A stretch of 38,850 bases of DNA from Candidatus Borkfalkia excrementavium (lineage in GTDB: Bacteria; Bacillota; Clostridia; Christensenellales; Borkfalkiaceae). Location of the stretch: contig DXCO01000012.1 of assembly GCA_019115945.1 (NCBI GenBank), positions 1-38,850 of the forward strand, read 5' to 3'. Each line of letters starts with the position of its first letter. The first letter of the stretch is position 1. Position numbers and translations under genes: made by a program. This document shows positions 33,533 through 38,850 of this stretch, piece by piece. Below the pieces are notes generated by a model. It had not been told where the DNA came from, searched no databases, and saw only the letters and a program-made list of their open reading frames with translations.

Positions 33533-34008
33533 AAGACAAATATATTCACGCATCTTTCGATTAAATACTTAGAAAAAGGCGCAAAATAAGAGAGGTTTGT
33601 CTTGTGGCGCTTTTGGAGTTTGAATTTTAAAGAGCAGCAATGAACGGATTTTTGCGTTAAACCGCTTTCCTTATTATATATTAAGAGAAGATGTCGCCGT
33701 CTTGATCGCCAGAGCGAAAGAAGTTTTTGCGAAAGCGCGGTGGCTATTCGTGGCGGGACCCGATAATGGTCTTCTGTCTCTGTCCTCTTATCGAACGATA
33801 TGATCATGTTTAGGCGGTCTTGTTCATGGATTAATGAGGAGTGGCGGGTATTAATGAGTCTTTTGATATATGGGGCCGTCTTTCAGGGGGCTCTGCGGCT
33901 GAAAATGCCGAGCCGGCAGTAACGGAGCGTTTATCTGCGGACAGCGGAAAAGTTGTTTCGCTTGTGATAAATTAAAAACTAGTTTTCAATACCATAAGGA
34001 GAAGTTGA

Positions 34009-35988
34009 ATGAGCAAATCATCAAAAATCGTGCTTTGGACGGTGCTTGGTATCGTTTTGATTTTGATATTAGTTATCGTTCTATCGAGCGTGCTGAACTC
34101 CACACCGGAAATCAGTTTTACGGAAGCGACGGATAAGGTCGCCGCCGGAGAAATTGACGAGATCATCGTGGACGATTATGTTTACAGATTCTATCAGAAC
34201 GGAAGGGCGAGATATACGGCGATCGGCCCCCGCGGCGACGCCAATAACGTCATTTATCAGGAGTTTTGGACGGCTGTATCGCAGCAAAATGTCAAGGTTT
34301 CTTATACCGACCCGAATGCGGGCAGTTATTGGTCTTATCTGATCCCCATCATCGGGGTCGTGTTGGTGTGCGTCGTCTTCTGGCTGCTGATCCGTCAGAC
34401 ACAGGGCGGGAGCAGCAAGGCGATGAGTTTTGCTAAGACGAAGGCCCGCGTCAATTCCAATATCAAAGTCCGTTTTTCCGACGTCGCCGGAGCGGAAGAG
34501 GAAAAGGCGGAACTTGCGGAAGTCGTCGAGTTTCTCAAAGCCCCCCGCAAATTCTCCGATCTGGGCGCGCGCATCCCGAAAGGCATTCTGCTTGTCGGGC
34601 CTCCCGGAACGGGTAAAACTCTGTTTGCAAAAGCCGTCGCAGGAGAGGCGAACGTGCCCTTCTTCTCGATTTCCGGTTCCGACTTTGTGGAAATGTTTGT
34701 CGGCGTCGGTGCGTCGCGCGTGAGAGACCTGTTCGACGCGGCCAAAAAGAGTCAGCCCTGCATCGTATTTATCGACGAGATCGACGCAGTCGGCCGCCAA
34801 AGGGGCACGGGGCTCGGAGGCGGGCACGACGAACGCGAACAGACGCTCAACCAGTTGCTCGTGCAGATGGACGGCTTCGAGACCAACGAGGGGATCATCG
34901 TCATGGCGGCGACCAACCGCGCGGACATCCTCGATCCGGCCTTGCTCCGTCCGGGCAGGTTTGACAGACAGATCCACGTCAATCTTCCCGACGTGCGCGG
35001 CAGAGAGCAGATCCTCAAAGTGCACGCGCGCAACAAACCTCTTGCTCCCGACGTGAATTTCAAGATCCTTTCGCGTATGACGAGCGGTTTTTCGGGTGCT
35101 GACCTTGAAAATCTTTTGAACGAAGCGGCGATCCTTGCCGCCCGCGCGAACAAAAAAATGATCGGAAACAAGGAACTTTTCGAGGGGATCAACAAAGTCC
35201 TGCTCGGGCCGCAGAAAAAGAGCCGCCTTGTTACCGAATCGGATAAACGCATTACGGCGTACCACGAAAGCGGCCACGCGATCATTGCAAAACTGTGCAA
35301 ACACTGCGACCCCGTGCAGGAAGTTTCCATTATCGCGCGCGGCATGGCCGCGGGCTACACGATGACCCGCCCCGACAACGACGACAATCATATGACCAAA
35401 GAAAAACTCACCGACCTCGTCTGCGAACTTTTGGGCGGCCGCGTCGCGGAAGAATTGGTCATCAAAGACGTGTCTACGGGCGCATCGAACGATTTGCAGA
35501 GGGTTACGGAGATCGCGCGCAAAATGGTCACCGAATGGGGCATGAGCGAGCGTGTCGGGCTTGTCACGTACAGTTCGGATAATCCGATTTTCCTCGGCCG
35601 CGACATGGAAGCGCACAACAGTTACAGCGAAGAGACTGCCGGCATCATCGACGAAGAGGTGCACAGGATCATCGAAAGCGCGCACGAACGCGCCGTGAAA
35701 CTTCTTACCGAGAACAGAAAAGTGCTCGACAATATGGCCCGCCTGCTGATCGAACGCGAGACGATCTACACCGACGAAGTGGATATGCTTCTCGAAGGCA
35801 AATCGCTCGAAGAGATCAACGATTATATGGACAAAAAGGAAAAGTCCGCGGACGAAAATCCGTTCAACCGTTTCATGAAAGGGAAAGATGATTTCAAACC
35901 CGAAAGCGTGAGCGCGGATCCCGAAAAGGCGAAAAGAGGCGATGCCGGACAGCCGAAGGATCCCGGCCCGCAGGACGAGAACAAGTAA
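34009..35988 (+). CDS. ftsH: ATP-dependent zinc metalloprotease FtsH
   Basis: A 659-residue membrane AAA+ protease that degrades damaged or regulatory membrane proteins. It has two membrane helices (about 8-27 and 108-128) flanking a small extracytoplasmic domain. The AAA+ module has Walker A GPPGTGKT (197-204), Walker B IVFIDEID, the second region of homology ([21 protein letters not shown]) and pore motif [15 protein letters not shown]. The zinc protease site is H419-E-S-G-H423. The tail is acidic and Pro-rich. AAGGAG precedes the ATG. Position directly before parAB is not the Bacillus order. Confidence 0.97.
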   Translation: MSKSSKIVLWTVLGIVLILILVIVLSSVLNSTPEISFTEATDKVAAGEIDEIIVDDYVYRFYQNGRARYTAIGPRGDANNVIYQEFWTAVSQQNVKVSYTDPNAGSYWSYLIPIIGVVLVCVVFWLLIRQTQGGSSKAMSFAKTKARVNSNIKVRFSDVAGAEEEKAELAEVVEFLKAPRKFSDLGARIPKGILLVGPPGTGKTLFAKAVAGEANVPFFSISGSDFVEMFVGVGASRVRDLFDAAKKSQPCIVFIDEIDAVGRQRGTGLGGGHDEREQTLNQLLVQMDGFETNEGIIVMAATNRADILDPALLRPGRFDRQIHVNLPDVRGREQILKVHARNKPLAPDVNFKILSRMTSGFSGADLENLLNEAAILAARANKKMIGNKELFEGINKVLLGPQKKSRLVTESDKRITAYHESGHAIIAKLCKHCDPVQEVSIIARGMAAGYTMTRPDNDDNHMTKEKLTDLVCELLGGRVAEELVIKDVSTGASNDLQRVTEIARKMVTEWGMSERVGLVTYSSDNPIFLGRDMEAHNSYSEETAGIIDEEVHRIIESAHERAVKLLTENRKVLDNMARLLIERETIYTDEVDMLLEGKSLEEINDYMDKKEKSADENPFNRFMKGKDDFKPESVSADPEKAKRGDAGQPKDPGPQDENK

Positions 35989-35998
35989 AGAAAAGTAA

Positions 35999-36033
35999 GC
36001 CGTCGGGGCCCGTTTTGTGCGGAGCCCGACGGC
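35999..36033 (+). other. Stem-loop between ftsH and parA
   Basis: A 9-bp GC-rich stem (GCCGTCGGG with CCCGACGGC) has a 17-base loop and no T-run. It could be a processing site or weak attenuator that separates ftsH and parAB expression. Confidence 0.45.
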
Positions 36034-36091
36034 GGAAAAGTTACGGATATGGAAAAAGAACCGCGCTAGTTTCGCGGCAAAGGGGTTTAAC

Positions 36092-36865
36092 ATGGGAAAA
36101 ATCGTATCGTTTTCAAACCAGAAAGGGGGCGTCGGCAAAACGACGACCTGCGTGAATATGGCCGCGTATATCGCTTCAAGCGGCAAAAAAGTCCTGCTTC
36201 TGGACATCGATCCGCAGGGCAACGCGACGACGGGGCTCGGCTTTTCGAAAAGTTCGCTGAAAAAATCCGTCTATAACGTGCTGATCGACGACGAGGAAAA
36301 GGCGTCTGACAATATTCTGCATACAGAAGTGGAAACGCTCGACCTGCTGCCTTCGAACATCGATCTTGCGGGTGCGGAAGTAGAGTTGGTCTACAAGAGA
36401 AATCGGGAAAAGATCCTCAAAAACAAACTTGCAGAGGTCAAAAACAATTACGACTACATATTTATCGACTGCCCGCCTTCGCTCGGGCTTCTCACCATCA
36501 ACGCGCTCGCCGCGGCGGATTCCGTCATTATCCCGATCCAGAGCGAATATTATGCCTTGGAAGGGCTGAGCCAGTTGATGAATTCCATCACGCTCGTGAA
36601 ACAGCATCTCAATTCCGCGCTCGACGTGGACGGGGTCGTCCTCACCATGTATGACAGCCGTTCTCTGATCGCCAAGCAGATCGCGGAAGAGATCCGTAAA
36701 TTTTTCACGCGCAGGGTCTTTGAAATCGTGGTCCCCCGAAACGTCAGGCTGGTCGAGGCTTCGTCCTACGGCAAGCCGATCATGCTGCACGATCCCAAAT
36801 GCGCCGGCGCCAGGGCTTACAAAGCGCTTACGCAGGAATATCTCAACCGCGAAACGAAAAAATAA
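36092..36865 (+). CDS. parA: Chromosome-partitioning ATPase ParA (Soj)
   Basis: A 257-residue Walker-type ATPase that moves or positions the ParB-parS complex and, in Bacillus, regulates DnaA. The start was set at MGKIVSFSNQKGGVGKTTT, with AAAGGGG ahead; a longer frame upstream is not homologous. It has the deviant Walker A KGGVGKTT (Lys11 and Lys16), LLLDIDPQGNATTG, IDCPPSLGLLTINAL and a C-terminal PRNVRLVEASSYGKPI. It is followed by parB after 49 bases. Confidence 0.96.
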   Translation: MGKIVSFSNQKGGVGKTTTCVNMAAYIASSGKKVLLLDIDPQGNATTGLGFSKSSLKKSVYNVLIDDEEKASDNILHTEVETLDLLPSNIDLAGAEVELVYKRNREKILKNKLAEVKNNYDYIFIDCPPSLGLLTINALAAADSVIIPIQSEYYALEGLSQLMNSITLVKQHLNSALDVDGVVLTMYDSRSLIAKQIAEEIRKFFTRRVFEIVVPRNVRLVEASSYGKPIMLHDPKCAGARAYKALTQEYLNRETKK

Positions 36866-36914
36866 TGCGTGAAGGGAAAAGATTTTTCCGAACGCCGTCA
36901 CAAGTGAGGTCTTT

Positions 36915-37844
36915 ATGAAAACGAACAGAGGATTAGGCAGGGGGCTGTCCGCTCTCTTTTCGGATACGGAAGAAGCGTACGAAAACGCCGCAAAAACTTA
37001 TTCGGGGCCGGACAACGAACTTCCCGAAGATATTCAGGGGCTGATCGAGGTGGACATCGATCTCGTCCGCCCCAACCCGAATCAGCCGAGAAAACATTTC
37101 GACGAGGACGCCCTGCGCGAACTTGCCGATTCCATCAAAAAACACGGCCTGATTATGCCCATTGTCGTCAACAATATGGAGAACGGCAAATACATGATCA
37201 TTGCGGGCGAGCGCCGTTACCGCGCCGCAAAAATGGCGGGAAAAACGCAGATCCCCATCGTCATCCGCTCTTATACCGACCGCGAGATCAAGGAAATTTC
37301 CCTGATCGAGAACTTGCAGCGCGAGGACCTCAATCCGATCGAAGCGGCGAACGCCATGAAACAATTGATGGACGAATACCGCCTTACGCAGGAAGAGCTT
37401 GCCGAGCGCATCGGCAAATCCCGCCCTGCGGTCACAAACACTTTGCGCCTGCTTTCCCTGTCGCCCGAAGTGATCGGCATGGTTTCTTCCGGGAAACTGA
37501 GTGCGGGACATGCGCGCGCCCTCGTGACGCTGCCCGAAGACGCGCAGTATAAACTCGCTTCCGATGCCGTCAAAGACGGTTTGTCCGTGCGCGACATCGA
37601 GCGCAGCGTGCGCGATTATTTTGCTTCGCCCGAAGAGATCGCGGAAAAGAAGGACAAGAAAAAGATGCAGGTTTCCATCGAGCTGAAGGACCTCATCGAA
37701 CGCATGCGCCATACCTTCAAGACGAAAGTCAGTCTGATCGGCAACGACAAAAAGGGGCGGATCTACATAGACTATTACAATACGGACGACCTCGACCGCA
37801 TCAGCGAGATCGTCGAAATGGTGGACAGGCAGGAAAACAGATAA
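36915..37844 (+). CDS. parB: Chromosome-partitioning protein ParB (Spo0J)
   Basis: A 309-residue CTP-dependent DNA clamp that loads at parS. The N-terminal part has RGLGRGLSALF (for ParA stimulation), then PNPNQPRKHFDEDALRELADSIKKHG, the CTP-site motif GERRYRAAKMAG, and DLNPIEAANAMKQL. A helix-turn-helix follows (LTQEELAERIGKSRPAVTNTLRLL), then LSAGHARALVTL and a C-terminal dimer region. Four parS-like sites lie 3.7-4.5 kb upstream. It ends near a bidirectional terminator. Confidence 0.97.
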   Translation: MKTNRGLGRGLSALFSDTEEAYENAAKTYSGPDNELPEDIQGLIEVDIDLVRPNPNQPRKHFDEDALRELADSIKKHGLIMPIVVNNMENGKYMIIAGERRYRAAKMAGKTQIPIVIRSYTDREIKEISLIENLQREDLNPIEAANAMKQLMDEYRLTQEELAERIGKSRPAVTNTLRLLSLSPEVIGMVSSGKLSAGHARALVTLPEDAQYKLASDAVKDGLSVRDIERSVRDYFASPEEIAEKKDKKKMQVSIELKDLIERMRHTFKTKVSLIGNDKKGRIYIDYYNTDDLDRISEIVEMVDRQENR

Positions 37845-37936
37845 TTTTTTTCCTTTCATTATTATATAATAAGAAGGGCGGGCGGATTGCGGACATCGGT
37901 TTAACGGCGCGGCCGCCGCGCATAAAAAAGTTCAAA

Positions 37937-37975
37937 AAACCGGAGCGGAAAATTTTTTCCTCTCCGGTTTCGTTT
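37937..37975. terminator. Bidirectional terminator between parB and the small membrane protein gene
   Basis: A 9-bp stem AAACCGGAG/CTCCGGTTT (37937-37945 with 37962-37970) has T-rich sequence on both sides. Confidence 0.8.
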
Positions 37976-38029
37976 TTCTGTTCTATCGCGGCGGTTTTCT
38001 GCCGACGCTCGCAGAATCCGACGCCGCTC

Positions 38030-38278
38030 TTACTTTTGTTTGTCTTCTTCCTGGTCGGGTTTGCTTTCTTCCTCTGCGGCGGGGGAGGCTGTCTGTTTTT
38101 CCTTGCTCTCCTTTTCTTCCTGCAGATATTTGAAGAACATGCTCAGCGCAAAAGACAAAAGCGCGCCGCCGATCACGCACCAAAATGCGAGCATCGAAAC
38201 GTACAGGGCAACAAAGATACAGGAGGCGACCAGAACGGCGGCGATAATGGCAAAGACCATTCTCAAAATTTTATACAT
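38030..38278 (-). CDS. Small two-helix membrane protein, function unknown
   Basis: An 82-residue protein with two hydrophobic helices (about 7-25 and 28-47), a short amphipathic stretch (MFFKYLQEE), and a charged, Lys/Glu/Pro-rich cytoplasmic tail (KEKQTASPAAEEESKPDQEEDKQK). I do not recognise the family. Support comes from a clear promoter, AAAGGGAT ahead of the ATG and a terminator behind. It lies between parB and the rRNA operon, on the opposite strand to both. Confidence 0.78.
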   Translation of the reverse strand: MYKILRMVFAIIAAVLVASCIFVALYVSMLAFWCVIGGALLSFALSMFFKYLQEEKESKEKQTASPAAEEESKPDQEEDKQK

Positions 38279-38325
38279 GGTTTTCGATCCCTTTTTGTCC
38301 TAACGGACGATTTTATCTTTTTTTC

Positions 38326-38354
38326 ATTATAACATAAAACGGTGCGGCTGGCAA
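38326..38354 (-). promoter_or_regulatory. Promoter of the small membrane protein gene
   Basis: Minus strand: TTGCCA (38354-38349), 17-bp spacer, TATAAT (38331-38326). Confidence 0.75.
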
Positions 38355-38482
38355 GATAATTTCCCGATCGTTCGGCAAAAGCAATATGTTGTGTTTATGA
38401 AAAATGAAAGATACTATATTTTGGCGGTCAAAAAATTCTCAAAAAAAGCCGAAAAAAATTGCGAAAAAGATCGAAAAAACCG

Positions 38483-38511
38483 TTGACAAACATTCTTACA
38501 TATGGTATTAT
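38483..38511 (+). promoter_or_regulatory. rRNA promoter P1 with phased A-tracts upstream
   Basis: TTGACA (38483-38488), 17-bp spacer, TATTAT (38506-38511). Five A-tracts of 5-7 bases, spaced about 10-12 bp between 38430 and 38480, form a likely UP element or bend. Confidence 0.85.
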
Positions 38512-38595
38512 ATGCAGGCTGTCGCGAGGGAAGCGGCCCGCAGATCAGATCTGAAAGGGACAAGCAAAAAAACTTAAAAAAGTTTGAAAAAATGC

Positions 38596-38624
38596 TTGAC
38601 AAAATATTTCAGATATGATATTAT
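38596..38624 (+). promoter_or_regulatory. rRNA promoter P2 with phased A-tracts upstream
   Basis: TTGACA (38596-38601), 17-bp spacer, TATTAT (38619-38624). Three further phased A-tracts lie between 38563 and 38592. The leader to 16S is about 190 bases, with hairpins (for example 38636-38647 and about 38797-38812), as expected for pre-rRNA processing. Confidence 0.85.
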
Positions 38625-38822
38625 AGGTAGGCTTTCACGGCGAAAGCTCCGAACGAAGTTCGGATCCGCGAAGATTAAAAATTGAATAGAAGGAAATGAA
38701 TCAAATGAATTTTCATTTGAAAAAAGTTTCTGTCAATTAAACTTTTAGTACACAAGTACTCAAAGAACAGTCAGCAAAAAAAACGTTAGAGCAGTTGTTC
38801 GCAAGAACAGCTTTAAGCAATT

Positions 38823-38850
38823 AAACTTAAGAGTTTGATTCTGGCTCAGG
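38823..38850 (+). rRNA. rrs: 16S ribosomal RNA, 5' end only
   Basis: The conserved 5' segment AGAGTTTGATTCTGGCTCAG begins at 38830, so the mature 5' end should be near 38823. The gene runs off the window. It differs from the common GATCCTGG form by GATTCTGG. Confidence 0.93.

Larger units (their letters stand above)
31346..34008. other. AT-rich, gene-poor origin/centromere region
   Basis: About 2.7 kb with long A- and T-tracts and no open frame that looks like a real protein. It contains a DnaA-box cluster, four parS-like palindromes, an AGCGCT repeat group, an 18-bp hairpin and a Fur-box palindrome, each listed separately. The A/T-tract-rich part around 32150-32450 could be intrinsically curved. 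It probably acts in origin firing and segregation rather than coding. Confidence 0.6.

Noticed and set aside
31812..33807. Several short open frames in the AT-rich region (for example 31812-32048, 32732-32974, 33283-33501, 33526-33807)
   Set aside because: None has a convincing ribosome binding site plus protein-like composition, and they overlap palindromes and A-tracts.
34081..36222. 713-codon open frame on the minus strand opposite ftsH and parA
   Set aside because: The sense strand encodes textbook FtsH and ParA. The antisense product is low-complexity and unrecognisable.
1..38850. CRISPR arrays, insertion sequences, prophage, tRNA genes
   Set aside because: I looked for regularly spaced repeats, transposase motifs and tRNA T-loop patterns and saw none that hold up by eye.

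Overview
The window looks like the replication-origin neighbourhood of an anaerobic, Gram-positive-type Clostridia (Firmicutes) chromosome. The evidence is an oxygen-sensitive class III ribonucleotide reductase, a lipoprotein-type PstS, a YuaF/YuaG-like flotillin pair, the spore-associated gene yyaC, the cluster dnaN-rpmH-rnpA-yidD-yidC-jag, parA/parB with parS sites, and the first bases of a 16S rRNA gene. Coding DNA is GC-moderate. One stretch of about 2.7 kb (31346-34008) is strikingly AT-rich and appears gene-free. I cannot resolve the order or genus from sequence alone.

Layout. (1) 1-3600: 3' part of nrdD, fused to a C-terminal CxxC redoxin, followed directly by trxB, then a lone lipoprotein gene. 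(2) 3609-12580, minus strand: a complete phosphate-starvation block, pstS-pstC-pstA-pstB-phoU, an Na/Pi symporter, then phoB-phoR. PhoP-box-like repeats lie upstream of pstS and of the symporter, so the two-component system probably controls the transporters around it. The PstS protein is circularly permuted. (3) 12581-16732: dxs (minus) diverging from an RlmI-type rRNA methyltransferase and an aldose-epimerase-like gene. (4) 16766-20113, minus: iron-uptake operon feoA-feoA-feoB-Cys-rich protein. (5) 20235-23575, minus: rsmG-ypsA-like-nfeD-flotillin, with rsmG apparently read from a leaderless transcript. (6) 23613-23957: probable oriC with DnaA boxes, but no dnaA gene beside it. (7) 23958-28569, plus: dnaN, rpmH, rnpA, yidD, yidC (with a large extracytoplasmic insertion) and jag/khpB (with an RG-rich tail). 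(8) 28742-31345, minus: aldehyde dehydrogenase and yyaC. (9) 31346-34008: AT-rich region with a second DnaA-box cluster, four parS-like palindromes, an AGCGCT repeat cluster, a strong hairpin and a perfect Fur-box palindrome with no obvious target. (10) 34009-37844, plus: ftsH, parA, parB. (11) 37937-38850: small membrane-protein gene (minus), two tandem rRNA promoters with phased A-tracts, and the start of 16S rRNA.

How it fits together. Gene direction changes around 23.6-23.9 kb (mostly minus to the left, plus to the right), as expected at a bidirectional origin. ParA and ParB with the parS cluster at 32.4-33.2 kb would segregate that origin. RpmH, RnpA, YidD, YidC and Jag link translation, RNA processing and membrane insertion. 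The Pst/Pho and Feo blocks are nutrient-responsive units in the left arm. I saw no insertion sequences, prophage genes, CRISPR arrays or tRNA genes.

Most worth a second look: the circularly permuted PstS, the NrdD-redoxin fusion with adjacent trxB, the YidC extracellular insertion, the dnaA-less and possibly two-part origin, the extended-palindrome parS cluster, and the orphan Fur box.
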